Shown: piece by piece, positions 1 to 9,794 of the stretch
Numbering within the stretch: position 1 is the first letter of the stretch
How the letters are laid out: the number at the start of each line of letters is the position of its first letter
NCBI RefSeq assembly: GCF_002844275.1
Contig: NZ_NXGX01000004.1
Span: forward strand, 553,069 to 617,068
Reading direction: 5' to 3'
Source of the DNA: Thalassospira lohafexi
Lineage (GTDB): Bacteria; Pseudomonadota; Alphaproteobacteria; Rhodospirillales; Thalassospiraceae
DNA: 64,000 bases
Translations under genes and position numbers: made by a program
Notes under the pieces: generated by a model
What the model saw: the letters and a program-made list of their open reading frames with translations, nothing else
Database searches by the model: none
Told to the model about the DNA's origin: nothing

Positions 1-258
1 ATATTGAATTTCTCTAACAATTTCAAATGGTGTTTGCTGTGTGTTAAAGAAGGTCTGTTACAGAGAATTTGAATTTTTATCTTTCCTTTTGGACAATATT
101 TGTTTTTTTGTGTACCTCAGCTTTTATGAATGTGGATCACGTTGGGCTTTCGTCTTCTGTCTGAAGTCATTCCCTGAATGGATATGTTTATCAATATAAC
201 TGCATGATAAAATTCATTTTTATATTTAATTAGTAATTATCGTGCGTAGAGGTTTGAA
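1..258. other. AT-rich upstream region
   Basis: This is a very AT-rich leader in front of the sugar transferase gene and it holds no convincing reading frame. It probably carries the promoter of the following gene, but no -35/-10 pair stands out against the AT background. The only clear signal is the ribosome binding site TAGAGG at 247-252, which sets the GTG start at 259. The window edge cuts the region, so a gene further left cannot be excluded. Confidence 0.5.
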
Positions 259-1719
259 GTGAGAGATAAATTAAAAAGAGGTGATGTCGAATATGTATAC
301 GGAAGAAATAGATTATTTGTTCGAGATGTGATGTCGATAGGAGATGTAATTGTTTTGTTTGTATCGGCATCAATTTCATCTTTTTTTCGGTTTGATAGTT
401 TCATTATTCCCGAATTTTTGTATTTTCCCCTATGTTTTGTTTCGTTATTTTACATTGCATTTATGGTTATAATGCAAGCCTATACAAAGCTGGACTTGAG
501 TTTCCTTAGGTTTGGTATTGTTCGACTGACAATATCATTGATATCTGCGTATGCCGTCTTCCTATCTCTATCTTATTTTACAAAATCGTCAGGTGACATT
601 TCCCGGTTGTGGTTTGCGTATAATTTTGTTGCTTGCCTTGTTCTTTTTACATCATATCGATTGGTTTTTGGGTATGTTTTATATAAAACTGGCACCATCA
701 AGAAGTTGCGTCCGGCATTTTCTGTTATCTATAGCAAGTCATACAGGAATGTGATGGATGCAATTACTGCGGCGACAGATACACATCGTATCAATGTATT
801 GAAATGCATTGAATTGCCGGATTTAAAGGCTGATAGTCATTTTGAAGATCAACTTGAAGCTGAGATAGCTTTACTTCGCAAGTCCGTACCAGATGTGCTG
901 ATTCTCGCGCTTTCCAAAGAAGATCGCAGCAGGTTTTCAGCTTTTCTCCCCTTAATTTCCGCTATGCCATCAGAAATATTGGAATTTTCTACCCTAACGA
1001 CAGATAACCTGAAATCTGAAAGAGGCACGATAAATATGAGTTCTGGACAACCAACTGAATGGGTCGTTGTCGCTGGATTGCCTCTTGTTCGAAGTGCAGA
1101 GCAACCTCTTTCTGGACGAGGGTGGTGGATCAAGAGACTTGAAGATATTATTTTGGGGGCGTTTTTAATCGTTCTGTTTTCGCCTGTTATGTTTGTTGCA
1201 GCCGTTGGGGTTAAGCTTTCAAGCCCTGGACCAATCCTCTATCGTCAACTGCGTCATGGCTTCAACGGTAAGGACATCCAAGTCCTTAAATTCCGGTCAA
1301 TGTATACGGAATGTTGTGATCCCGTCACCTCAGGAGAGCTATCTCAAGTAAAAAGGGGGGATCCCCGCGTAACCCGATTTGGTTTGTTTCTTCGGCGCAC
1401 AAGTTTGGACGAGTTGCCCCAACTTTTCAATGTCTTGAACGGGGAAATGTCACTTGTTGGACCTCGTCCACATGCGACTAATCAATATGCGCTTTACCAG
1501 GGAAAGGTTGATACCTATTTCTCGAGACATCGTGTCCGCCCAGGGATCACAGGGTGGGCGCAAGTTAATGGTTGGCGTGGAGAAACAGATACTGACGAAA
1601 AAATTCGGCAGAGGATTGCATGTGACCTTTACTACATACGGCATTGGTCAATCTGGTTTGATATCCGTATTCTGTTTTTGACTCTACTGTCGGGATTCGC
1701 GAATAAAAACGCTTTTTGA
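259..1719 (+). CDS. Undecaprenyl-phosphate sugar phosphotransferase (WcaJ/ExoY family)
   Basis: This membrane enzyme should transfer a sugar 1-phosphate from a nucleotide sugar to undecaprenyl phosphate, the first step of lipid-linked repeat-unit assembly. The roughly first 140 residues hold several hydrophobic segments. A soluble middle domain follows, and the bacterial sugar transferase domain runs from about residue 286 to the end. Family motifs seen are KFRSM (about 344), DELPQL, LVGPRP (about 400) and [12 protein letters not shown]. At 486 aa it has the length of the polyisoprenyl-phosphate hexose-1-phosphate transferase family. The GTG start at 259 is chosen because TAGAGG lies 6 bases upstream; the next ATG (331) would cut the N-terminus and lacks such a site. 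The 5' half is markedly AT-rich. The sugar transferred (glucose, galactose or another) cannot be told from sequence. Confidence 0.93.
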   Translation: MRDKLKRGDVEYVYGRNRLFVRDVMSIGDVIVLFVSASISSFFRFDSFIIPEFLYFPLCFVSLFYIAFMVIMQAYTKLDLSFLRFGIVRLTISLISAYAVFLSLSYFTKSSGDISRLWFAYNFVACLVLFTSYRLVFGYVLYKTGTIKKLRPAFSVIYSKSYRNVMDAITAATDTHRINVLKCIELPDLKADSHFEDQLEAEIALLRKSVPDVLILALSKEDRSRFSAFLPLISAMPSEILEFSTLTTDNLKSERGTINMSSGQPTEWVVVAGLPLVRSAEQPLSGRGWWIKRLEDIILGAFLIVLFSPVMFVAAVGVKLSSPGPILYRQLRHGFNGKDIQVLKFRSMYTECCDPVTSGELSQVKRGDPRVTRFGLFLRRTSLDELPQLFNVLNGEMSLVGPRPHATNQYALYQGKVDTYFSRHRVRPGITGWAQVNGWRGETDTDEKIRQRIACDLYYIRHWSIWFDIRILFLTLLSGFANKNAF

Positions 1720-2425
1720 TATTTTCTCTAATGGTTTGGGCGCAATAAATCGTTCATGCCGTTCCAGTTTGAAGTGGCATCCCTGTATCATGTTTCAACC
1801 CATTGGTCTCGAACCTTGCTTTTCAAGCACGGCCTTTGGATATGTTGAACTTGGAGAAGGCCTGTCAAACGGTGGATGGCGGGGCTGCGGTTTTGGGAAA
1901 AACCGGACCAGAAACGGGCGATGGAATATACAGTTTCCAAGAAATGTCTTGAGAGTTCCGGGATGTTTACGGTGTGCCCGGGAGTTCTCTGATAATATCT
2001 GAAAGGACACGTTCCGGAAATGTTTGATATTTGCAAACGTTCTGTTGAGCATGGTGAGGTAGATGGGGCGTTTTCCGTCCCGGTCCTAAGTGAAACAGGG
2101 AATATAAAGTATCGACCTGCTGCCGCAGCAGCAGGGGGCGGTTGTGACGGGATCACATTTCTCTTCGCTAGGGTCGGGAAAGCATAATCTTGGAAGGTCG
2201 GTCTTTCGGCATTCCGTCTATGCGATGCTCTGTGGGTTGGACCATTTGAGATATAACCTGAAAAAATATGGCCGCATTTTCCTCAATCATGGGACATTAG
2301 AGAATAGCTCTATGGCTTGGAAAATTCGATCAATAGAGACGAAATTTCGAAGAAATGCGTCTCAGTTCCGGCAAATCCTATAGGAAACTCATTGGGGCCT
2401 GTCTCGCTTCGTGACGCAGAAAAAA
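1720..2425. other. Intergenic stretch, possible gene remnants
   Basis: These 706 bases lie between two convergent genes. They contain only short frames with no recognisable product. Some stretches read like protein in short pieces, for example a frame from 2020 to 2169 ending in an Ala/Gly-rich segment, but each is soon broken by stops or frame changes. The pattern resembles a decayed gene rather than a designed spacer. I see no transposase or terminal repeat. Confidence 0.4.
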
Positions 2426-3640
2426 TTACGAAAACTGATTGATGGTTTTACGCAATATTTCAGCTTGTTGTTCGGCTTCACCCCAGTTCCAGTAGTTGGT
2501 TTTAAACTGGAAGATTTTTGGTTGCACCAATTCCGCGTTGGGGCATAAGCCAAGCGCAAAATTCTGATAGGTGCCGGTATATGCGGGATGGGTAATCGGG
2601 CAACCCTTTGCAAACATCGGTTCCAGATAGCTAAGCTTCCATGCTGCATAGACACCATCGCCCCCATGGGCAAGGAACGCGTCGCGGAATTGATGCCACG
2701 TCACATCCGGGTGTTCCAATTTGGCGACGAAAGTCCAGTAGCTGTTGGTGTAGTCTTCAGGGGTTTTCTGCGGTACGAACCAGTCACATCCCGAGATGGC
2801 CTCTTTAAACAGGAGGCCGACATCAACGCGGCGCTGCACCAATTCGTCGATCCGTTCAAGTTGGGCCAACACTACTGCGGCGCAGAGTTCCGGCATTCGG
2901 TAGTTGAAGCCTGTCGAAACGTGGCGGGAATAATTGGGATCTTGAATATCGTTTTTTGTAATCTTCCCTTTGCGTGACCCAACACCTGCGTAACCCAAGC
3001 TGTTGAAGCGCCGGATATTGTTGGCGAGCGTTTCGTCGTTGGTGACGATCATACCACCTTCTCCCGCGGTCAGGTGCTTGGAGCTTTGGAAGCTAAAGCT
3101 CGACATGTGGCCGACGGTTCCCATTTTTCGACCTTTATAAGTGTTGGTGATGGCTTCAGCATCGTCTTCTATCACCACAAGGTTATGGTCTTTGGCGATC
3201 TGCATGATGGCATCCATATCAGGCGACAGGCCATAAAGGGCTACGGGAATAATCGCTTTGGTCCGCTCGGTGACCCGTTCGTGGATGCTTGCTGGATCGA
3301 TTTGGAAGGTGTCTGGGTCGACATCCGCAAAAACTGGCACGGCATGAGCCTGTAAAACGACAAAAGTCGTTGAGGACATGGTGAGAGGAGGGACGATCAC
3401 TTCGTCTCCGGGGCCGACGCCAGCGGCCTCCAAGGCGGCATGCATCGTGCAGGTGCCGTTCATGAAGGAAATGCCGAATTCCATTCCAAGGTGTTCGGCG
3501 AAAGCTTTTTCGAGGCGGGTGCAGAATTCTGACCCTTTCGATGTTTCAAACCCATAGTCCAGACATTGTAACAAATAGCTGCGTTCCAAGTCAGAGACGC
3601 GCTCAATGATGCGCTTTTTAGGGGCGGGATAGGAAAACAT
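2426..3640 (-). CDS. DegT/DnrJ/EryC1/StrS family sugar aminotransferase (SpsC-like)
   Basis: This PLP-dependent enzyme should transaminate a nucleotide-linked keto sugar. The PLP lysine is Lys188 in the SSKHLTAGEGG motif, and the acidic partner of the pyridine ring is in VIEDDAEA (157-164). The length of 404 aa is normal. It is translationally coupled to the cytidylyltransferase gene upstream through a TGATG overlap at 3638-3642, so the two form an operon. The pairing of an aminotransferase with an SpsF-type cytidylyltransferase, with NeuB-, PseG- and RmlD-like genes nearby, recalls the Bacillus sps spore-coat sugar genes and suggests a 4-amino sugar precursor of a nonulosonic acid. The exact substrate is inference. 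Confidence 0.88.
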   Translation of the reverse strand: MFSYPAPKKRIIERVSDLERSYLLQCLDYGFETSKGSEFCTRLEKAFAEHLGMEFGISFMNGTCTMHAALEAAGVGPGDEVIVPPLTMSSTTFVVLQAHAVPVFADVDPDTFQIDPASIHERVTERTKAIIPVALYGLSPDMDAIMQIAKDHNLVVIEDDAEAITNTYKGRKMGTVGHMSSFSFQSSKHLTAGEGGMIVTNDETLANNIRRFNSLGYAGVGSRKGKITKNDIQDPNYSRHVSTGFNYRMPELCAAVVLAQLERIDELVQRRVDVGLLFKEAISGCDWFVPQKTPEDYTNSYWTFVAKLEHPDVTWHQFRDAFLAHGGDGVYAAWKLSYLEPMFAKGCPITHPAYTGTYQNFALGLCPNAELVQPKIFQFKTNYWNWGEAEQQAEILRKTINQFS

Positions 3641-4410
3641 CAGTGATCACCTGTTTCTGTGCGGTAAAGGGCGGAGCGTGCAACCTGTGAATTCAAGGCG
3701 GCAATTTCCGGCTTTCTGTCTAACAGGCTGAGAATTTGATCTATGCGAGGCATGGGCTCATTGGGGAATTGCGCAAAAACGGCTTTAAAGAAAGCCATAT
3801 CCATAGCGGTGTCCAAGGTCCAGCGGCACGCGGAAAGATCGGGCGTACCATGCAGGTTGTGACATCGGAATTTCTCCGGATGGTTGTACAAATAAGGTGT
3901 TACGTGCTCGCGCTCATCGGCGTCGTCGCATGCATCGTCGGCGGCGAGCAATGCCTTAATTGACAATATTTCGGTGTCTTGACCTTCAGGTAGCCAAGGG
4001 GGCTGATTATTGCTCACGTAATCCCAGCGCCCTCGTTCGGCCAGAAAGGTATCAATCGTTGCATCCATCACCGCCGGATCCTTCAGCGGGTCATCAGCGG
4101 TCAGGCGAACGACAGCACCGGCGTCTCTTTCCTTTTCTGGAATGATGGCCCGTACCGTTTGCGCATATCGGTTTAAAACATCATTTTTCGCGCCTCGAAA
4201 AACCAAAACGCCAGCTTTTTTCAGCCTTTGCTCAAGAATATCATCCGTGGCTGCAGTCGTTGTGGCGACAATGACCCGATCAATCAACCGGGCTGATTTG
4301 GCCCTGTCCACCAGATGCATAACGACCGGTTTTCCTGCGAGATCCATTAGGCTCTTGCCTGGGAGGCGTGTTGATCCCATGCGCGCCTGAATAATAGCAG
4401 TCACTGTCAA
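3640..4410 (-). CDS. SpsF-type cytidylyltransferase
   Basis: This is a nucleotidyltransferase of the CMP-KDO/CMP-NeuNAc synthetase fold, expected to activate an acidic sugar as its CMP derivative. The N-terminal signature IIQARMGSTRLPGKSL and the later RLTADDPL and PEGQDTEI motifs place it in the SpsF subgroup rather than with classical NeuA or PseF. It has 256 aa. The TTG at 4410 is taken as start because AAAGG lies about 10 bases upstream; a GTG two codons later is possible. It precedes and overlaps the aminotransferase gene. In the inferred pathway it acts after the NeuB-type condensation. Confidence 0.85.
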   Translation of the reverse strand: MTVTAIIQARMGSTRLPGKSLMDLAGKPVVMHLVDRAKSARLIDRVIVATTTAATDDILEQRLKKAGVLVFRGAKNDVLNRYAQTVRAIIPEKERDAGAVVRLTADDPLKDPAVMDATIDTFLAERGRWDYVSNNQPPWLPEGQDTEILSIKALLAADDACDDADEREHVTPYLYNHPEKFRCHNLHGTPDLSACRWTLDTAMDMAFFKAVFAQFPNEPMPRIDQILSLLDRKPEIAALNSQVARSALYRTETGDH

Positions 4411-4531
4411 TGTTGTTTTGCCTTTTATGCTTGTTCACAGTTGCAGGAGTTCGGCAAAGTACTCTTTTGGTATCTGGGATTCAATAAGAACCGGGTTGGC
4501 GTAGAGCCGATAAAACGACTGGCGGGGGCTG

Positions 4532-6025
4532 CTAGTTGCGATGTTGCCGGATCAAAATAGCGAGTGCAGCCCTGTCAACTGCTGGAAGGCCCCCGATCAC
4601 AAGAAATACCGCAAAATAGCTAACCATCGCGGCAAAAACGGTCAATCCGAGTACCAAGATGTCTGTGGAGCCGATCGTTCCAGGTGTGTAGCCGGTTAAG
4701 CATAAGACAGCACTCATGACCAATGTTGCCAAAATCGAGCGGATCAGGCTCGACCAATGGAAAGAGATACTGAAGTGCTTGCGGACTTTATAGAGTGCAT
4801 ATGAAAACGCTATTCCATAGACGATGGCCGAGACAGCTGCTGGGACGGTCACTGTGGGCCAAATTGAGAGAAATACTAAGTTTAAAGCGACATTCCCAAC
4901 AATAGCTATAAGGTTCGCCGTAAAAATAACCGATGTTTGACGAGTGACAAAGGCGACGCTCGAAAGAAGGATAATGATGCCATAGAACAGCATCCCTATC
5001 GCAATTAATGCTACCGCCCACCGCCCAGCAAAAGCCATTTCTGGTGTGGTGAGGGCTGCCACAACAGAAGGGCCGATAATCAGGGCGCCGACCATAAAGG
5101 GGATGGCGATGATTAAAAATAAACGTAGGGCGTTTGAAACGAGCTGTTCTGCTTGTTGATGTTTCTTATCGTCCCACAAGCGGCATAGCGGCGGGGGCAA
5201 AACGGAGCCTAAGACCTTGGGTAAAAAAGCAAGCAGGCCTGCCAAAGCATAGGATGACTGATATTGTCCCACCGCCGCCAAGGAGAGAAAAAGACCGATG
5301 AGGTATCTGTCGCCGAAGGCCACCAAAAAATCGACAATAAATTCGCCAGTCAGCGGAAGGCCCAAGCGCGCGTCTGTCCAAAAATTTCGCCAATTGCACT
5401 GAGGCCAACTTAGCCCTGTTTCACGGAAAACACCAAGTACGAGTGTTGGCAGTGACAAAATCACGAGTGAGCTGCCTTGTAGCAGCAAAAGGGTGTCCAA
5501 ACTGAGATCATGCCAAAACAAAACGACGCCGATGATTGCGCCGATATGAATGTAGATTTGGCCCAAGGTCAGCAGATTATAGATGCCAAAACGCGACGTG
5601 TATCGATAGTAGTCAGTGGCCTTTTCTTGAAACAATAATCCCAGCAGCCAGATGACCAGATACTCCGGGGAGAAGGGGATACTCTCTCCGAACATACCAA
5701 ACAAGCCGGGGCTGCCAAAGTAGAGCAGGGTTGCAAAGGCAGCAGTTGAAAAAATCCGGAATGTGAGTGGCGGCATCAGCAATGCGCAACGCTGACGTCC
5801 TGTGTCTGTCGAAGGAAGTTCACGGCGGAACGTGTAATTGGTGCCGAATGATGAAATTCCACTAATAAATACAACGATCGATGAAAGAAGGACGTACGCA
5901 CCAAAAACGGAATCGCCGGCTGTTTTGACGATGATGGGCATGATGATCAGGCCACGGAAGCTGACCAAAAATTGGGTAAGGCCTCCAAGCAAAATTTGTT
6001 TTGCTATAGATCGACCAACCGACAT
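4532..6025 (-). CDS. Polysaccharide flippase (Wzx/MurJ-like, MATE fold)
   Basis: This is an integral membrane protein of 497 aa with 12 to 14 hydrophobic segments, of the polysaccharide biosynthesis export family. Such proteins flip undecaprenyl-diphosphate-linked oligosaccharide units across the inner membrane. The start is the second of two adjacent ATGs because AGGAGG ends 5 bases before it and only 2 bases before the first. It lies upstream of the SpsF gene on the same strand with a 121-base gap, and so is probably cotranscribed with it. As the only obvious flippase in the window, it is a good candidate for the transporter of the island's repeat unit. Confidence 0.88.
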   Translation of the reverse strand: MSVGRSIAKQILLGGLTQFLVSFRGLIIMPIIVKTAGDSVFGAYVLLSSIVVFISGISSFGTNYTFRRELPSTDTGRQRCALLMPPLTFRIFSTAAFATLLYFGSPGLFGMFGESIPFSPEYLVIWLLGLLFQEKATDYYRYTSRFGIYNLLTLGQIYIHIGAIIGVVLFWHDLSLDTLLLLQGSSLVILSLPTLVLGVFRETGLSWPQCNWRNFWTDARLGLPLTGEFIVDFLVAFGDRYLIGLFLSLAAVGQYQSSYALAGLLAFLPKVLGSVLPPPLCRLWDDKKHQQAEQLVSNALRLFLIIAIPFMVGALIIGPSVVAALTTPEMAFAGRWAVALIAIGMLFYGIIILLSSVAFVTRQTSVIFTANLIAIVGNVALNLVFLSIWPTVTVPAAVSAIVYGIAFSYALYKVRKHFSISFHWSSLIRSILATLVMSAVLCLTGYTPGTIGSTDILVLGLTVFAAMVSYFAVFLVIGGLPAVDRAALAILIRQHRN

Positions 6026-6612
6026 CATGCCTCCTGAAATATGCGCATAGATATTTAAGTGCCACAGAAAATCTTACAGAGAATGCACCCTATAGCATGA
6101 TCGACGTCTGTAGGAAAATGAACCTTCTGCCGATCATGTTTTACTTTTAAAATTTGGGCGAATGATGGTTAAGGGGCCTAGTCAACCTCTTTGCTGTATC
6201 GTTCGCTAAAAATTTTCAGCAAGGCCTATGGCCTCATAAAACAATCGAACATAAATTGCTGTACTGTTTAAAGCTTACCAGAGGCCGTCAGTTTGCAAAT
6301 TGTGGCAATTTATCGCCCAGGATTTCAGAAAGTGAGGTGCAAGAATAGGCATCGTCAAAGAGAACAGCATCTTTGTGGTGTGGGTCCGTGTCGACTAAAT
6401 AGGGGATGGCCACTTAATCAAAAAGACAGAAAGTATGAGTGCAGGTTGCTTCGAGGGCGAAAATACCGATTGGCCGATTTTCAAAGGTGAATATGCCTAG
6501 CTTAGCGGTGGGGGAGTATCTTATGAGCAAAAATTTTCTCTCACATTGCCCGATCTTGTATTCCATTGTATAGTTGTAATCTTTGACGTTTTACGAGTTA
6601 AAATATTAATAG
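6026..6612. other. Intergenic region upstream of the flippase operon
   Basis: This AT-rich stretch separates the minus-strand flippase operon from the plus-strand sugar-modification genes. It must hold at least the minus-strand promoter. I find no credible gene in it; the short frames present have no recognisable motifs. Confidence 0.4.
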
Positions 6613-7077
6613 ATGGATTATGATTTCCAATTTCATCCTATGTTTAGTTGGGTGCCTTGTCCTTGGAGATATGTGCGATATCGACCGTCTTGTCGAGGAT
6701 TCCGGGATGTTTATATCGTGATCCCCCCCAAAGAGCTAAAGCATGAAGTGATTGCTGAACTCAACCTCTTCGAATGTATCCGGACGAACGTCATCACCTC
6801 CGAAAACTCGGTGGCGGCATGCCTTTGGACTGATGAGAAAAAAGTGGTTGGATTTTTTATCAACACGGCCTCTAGCTCATTGAGCCTCGTCGGGTTGATC
6901 TTGGCGCAGTGCGTGTTCTTTTTGGTATCAAGTCTGACCTTCATTTGCCGCAGCTATGGCAAAAACAAAAGCAAAAGCATACCTATCGCGGACGGGTTAC
7001 ATCGCGTTAGCGACAACAATTCGGACCGTCTAGAGGCAGAGTGTTCAACGGCCAAAATGTGTCAGTTTGTTAGATGA
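6613..7077 (+). pseudogene. Probable decayed gene, unknown glycan-related product
   Basis: An open frame of 154 codons ends in an ATGA overlap with the next gene, which is what a real coupled gene would do. The middle (about residues 27 to 70) reads like folded protein, with an Arg-Asp-Val-Tyr-Ile-Val-Ile-Pro stretch followed by a helix and a strand. The ends do not. Before the middle, another frame (roughly 6665-6710) reads better; after it, yet another frame (roughly 6885-6990) gives a more protein-like sequence. This suggests at least two frameshifts in an old glycosyltransferase-like gene, but I cannot name the family with confidence. A real small gene of unknown function remains possible. 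Confidence 0.35.
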
Positions 7078-8054
7078 AGACGGTTAAAATGGCACTCATC
7101 GATAATCACAAAGAGCAATCGCCCGTCCTGATAACTGGCGCAGGTGGTGCTTTGGGTTTTTATTTCTGCGCTGCTTGGGCCGATAGTGGATTGGCAGGGC
7201 GTTGCATCGTTCCTCTTATTCGCAGCGGACCGCAACAGAAATGCACGCTTGTTATGACAGGACGTTACCTTGCACCGATTGAGCGGGTTGATCTTGCGGA
7301 CCACTCGCAAACCGCGGGTTTGATTGCCCGTTTGAGACCCAGCGTTGTTATCCATTGTGCTGCTTTGGCAAATGTGGATCGTTGCGAGGAAAATCGGGAT
7401 GCGGCGTTTCGTGACAATGTAGAAGGGACACTATCAATCGTCGACGCTTTGCGGCGCCATGCGCCAGACTGCCATTTGGTGCATATTTCCACCGATCAAG
7501 TATATCGCGACGGCGGCGGATGCAGGGGGGACCTCGGTCCCGTCAACTTGTATGGATGGACAAAGCTGTGGAGCGAAGATATCGCCCGTGAGCATAAGGA
7601 TACGACTGTTCTCCGACTTAATTATGTGGGGCGGGGGACTTCTGCTCGTCCGGGATTGGTCACTTGGCTGGTCGATAGCCTGCGAGCGGAGAAACCTGTC
7701 ACTTTGCTTAAGGACGCGCTTTTTAATCCCTGCCACGGAGCCTTGGTACCGCAGGTCGTCGAACGTATGATCATGGCGCAGACCAAAGGGACTTTTAATC
7801 TTGGGTCACGCGGCGGAGGACTGTCCAAAGCAGATTTCTTGTTGGGGGTTGCACAAAAGCTCAGCTTGCCGACCCAAACTGCGAAGCTTGGTCGATTGAG
7901 CGACTTGTCCTTAAACGCGCCGCGCTCTTTAGATATGCGTATGGATGTTTCTTTGACGGAGGCCGCCTTGGGAGAAAAGCTGCCATCCCTTCTGGAAACC
8001 CTCGAGGCGCTGGTGGCTGAATGGCGAGAAGTGGGAAAGCATAATGTTTGCTGA
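7074..8054 (+). CDS. RmlD-like sugar-nucleotide reductase (SDR, SpsK-like)
   Basis: This is an extended short-chain dehydrogenase/reductase related to dTDP-4-dehydrorhamnose reductase. The nucleotide-binding turn TGAGGALG is at residues 21-28 and the catalytic Tyr160 and Lys164 are in YGWTK. It has 326 aa, slightly longer than RmlD. An ATG at 7089 is an alternative start, since an imperfect Shine-Dalgarno (GAAGACGG) lies before it and nothing convincing lies before 7074. The end overlaps the deacetylase gene by 11 bases, so it heads a tightly coupled run of genes. The role is inferred to be reduction or epimerisation of a keto sugar on the way to the acidic sugar. Confidence 0.82.
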   Translation: MKTVKMALIDNHKEQSPVLITGAGGALGFYFCAAWADSGLAGRCIVPLIRSGPQQKCTLVMTGRYLAPIERVDLADHSQTAGLIARLRPSVVIHCAALANVDRCEENRDAAFRDNVEGTLSIVDALRRHAPDCHLVHISTDQVYRDGGGCRGDLGPVNLYGWTKLWSEDIAREHKDTTVLRLNYVGRGTSARPGLVTWLVDSLRAEKPVTLLKDALFNPCHGALVPQVVERMIMAQTKGTFNLGSRGGGLSKADFLLGVAQKLSLPTQTAKLGRLSDLSLNAPRSLDMRMDVSLTEAALGEKLPSLLETLEALVAEWREVGKHNVC

Positions 8055-8745
8055 AGAGCGGGTTCTAGTGATTGCCGCGCATCCCGACGATGAAGTGCTA
8101 GGGTGTGGTGGGGCCATCGGGAGATACCGTGCTCATGGGGGGGCGGTGCGAGTGGTTTTTTTGGCGGAAGGTGTCACCGCCCGCTTCACACCTGAGCAGT
8201 TTGACGCCTCTGAAGTAATAGAAAAATCGTCACGGCGAAATGCGAATGCTGTCAAGGCTATGGCAGTTTTGGGGGTCGAGGCTGACCAGATGTTTTTTTC
8301 CGAACGTCCTTGTTGCCGGCTGGATCAGGTACCGCTTCTTGATCTGACCAAGCAAATAGAATCTCATATTCGCGATTTCCTGCCGACACGCTTATTTACG
8401 CACTCTGCGGATGATCCAAATGTTGACCATGGGGTTGCTCATCGCGCCGTCTTGCCTGCGGTGCGCCCTCTGAGTGGACAAAGTTTGCGTGCTGTGTTTT
8501 CCTTTGAGGTTTTGTCCAGCACCGAATGGAACCCGTTAAAACCTTTTGCACCAACCGTCTTCCATGACATCACGGATCATATGGACCAGAAAGTTGCTGC
8601 GATGACGGCTTATGACGACGAGATGCATCCCGCACCCCATCCGCGTTCTCCAGAAGTCATCCGCGCCTTGGGGCGTTTCCGTGGAGCACAAGCGGGTTTA
8701 CCCTATGCTGAGGGTTTCGCGCTGATTCGTGGCATTAATTTGTAA
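8044..8745 (+). CDS. PIG-L family zinc deacetylase
   Basis: This PIG-L/LmbE family protein should remove an N-acetyl group from a GlcNAc-type or amino-sugar substrate. The zinc motif AHPDDE is at residues 12-17 and the second metal histidine is His129 in DPNVDHG. At 233 aa it has the usual length. It overlaps the reductase gene upstream and touches the next gene through a TAATG junction. A deacetylase between a reductase and a PseG-like hydrolase is not part of the textbook pseudaminic, legionaminic or sialic acid routes, so it may create a free amine for another acyl group. That is inference. Confidence 0.87.
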   Translation: MFAEERVLVIAAHPDDEVLGCGGAIGRYRAHGGAVRVVFLAEGVTARFTPEQFDASEVIEKSSRRNANAVKAMAVLGVEADQMFFSERPCCRLDQVPLLDLTKQIESHIRDFLPTRLFTHSADDPNVDHGVAHRAVLPAVRPLSGQSLRAVFSFEVLSSTEWNPLKPFAPTVFHDITDHMDQKVAAMTAYDDEMHPAPHPRSPEVIRALGRFRGAQAGLPYAEGFALIRGINL

Positions 8746-9794
8746 TGGTGTGGCCAGCGCTTCTTATCCGGTGTGACGGCGGGACGGATCATGGTTTAGG
8801 GCACTTGATGCGCTGCTTGTCCTTGGCGGAATCCTTGCGCGCCGAGGGCGGGCCGGTCGCACAGTTTGTAATGCAGGCCCCAGACGACATTCTCCAAAGG
8901 GTAAGCGACGCCGGATTTTCGGTATTGGCGACGTCGTCAGTTGCTGGATCCGCAGGGCATGATTGTTCTCAGCTTCTGGAATGGTGTCAGAAAAATGGTG
9001 GCCCCCAAGCCGCGAAGCCTTGGGTCGTTGTGGACGGAAAATATGCAGATCCGTCGGCTTTAGTTCCCTTAGCCGAGAAGTCTCGGCTCATTTGTTACGA
9101 TGACACTCCGTACCGCGATTTCCCCGCTACCGTGATTATCAATGCTCAACCATGGACTGACGAACAGGATTACCTGGATCGCACTGGGCGGTGGATTTTA
9201 GCCGGAGGCCGCTATAACGCCATTCATCCTGACTATTTTGCTGCTGCCGAAAAAACCGACCGTCAGGCTGTTTTGATCACGATGGGCGGAGAAGATCCGG
9301 CAAACGATACGGCGTGGATTGCCCGTACGGTCGGCGATATGCTTACAGGTTATAGGGTTTTGGTGGTAATCGGACCGGCCCATCCTGATCGGGCCGGGGC
9401 TATTACAGCCATTCGTCAGTATCTTCCGCAAGCAGAAATTATTCATGCACCACCGTCGTTAATTCCGGCTGCCGAACGCTCATTTTTGGCACTTTCAGCG
9501 GGCGGGACGAGTTGCTGTGAACTTCAGGCAGCGGGCGTGGCCGTTGCGGCGTTGGCAGTTGAAGAGCATCAAATTACCTTTATCAAGGCGCTGGAGCATT
9601 TGGGTGGAATTGTCCCCTTGGCCGGGCCTGCACCTGTTTGTTCTTCGCGCCCGGCCGAACCTGTCAGAACCATCTTACGCCGCCTGTTGTCTGATGCCGC
9701 TTGGCGCAACGAGCGTATTACCCTGGGAAAAACGTTGTTTCCAGCCCCTGGAGGGCGATATTTGGCGCGATCTTTGATGGAGATTTTGCCGTAA
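8745..9794 (+). CDS. PseG/SpsG-like nucleotide-sugar hydrolase
   Basis: This GT-B-fold protein is related to PseG, which cleaves UDP from UDP-2,4-diacetamido-trideoxy-altrose to release the free sugar for the NeuB-type synthase. The N-terminal signature of the family is intact, with Arg9, Asp11, Gly17, Gly19, His20 (the expected general base), Arg23 and Cys24. The C-terminal nucleotide-binding loop is the Ser-Ala-Gly-Gly-Thr segment near residue 247. It has 349 aa. Translation is coupled on both sides by TAATG junctions (8743-8747 and 9792-9796). Confidence 0.86.
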   Translation: MVWPALLIRCDGGTDHGLGHLMRCLSLAESLRAEGGPVAQFVMQAPDDILQRVSDAGFSVLATSSVAGSAGHDCSQLLEWCQKNGGPQAAKPWVVVDGKYADPSALVPLAEKSRLICYDDTPYRDFPATVIINAQPWTDEQDYLDRTGRWILAGGRYNAIHPDYFAAAEKTDRQAVLITMGGEDPANDTAWIARTVGDMLTGYRVLVVIGPAHPDRAGAITAIRQYLPQAEIIHAPPSLIPAAERSFLALSAGGTSCCELQAAGVAVAALAVEEHQITFIKALEHLGGIVPLAGPAPVCSSRPAEPVRTILRRLLSDAAWRNERITLGKTLFPAPGGRYLARSLMEILP

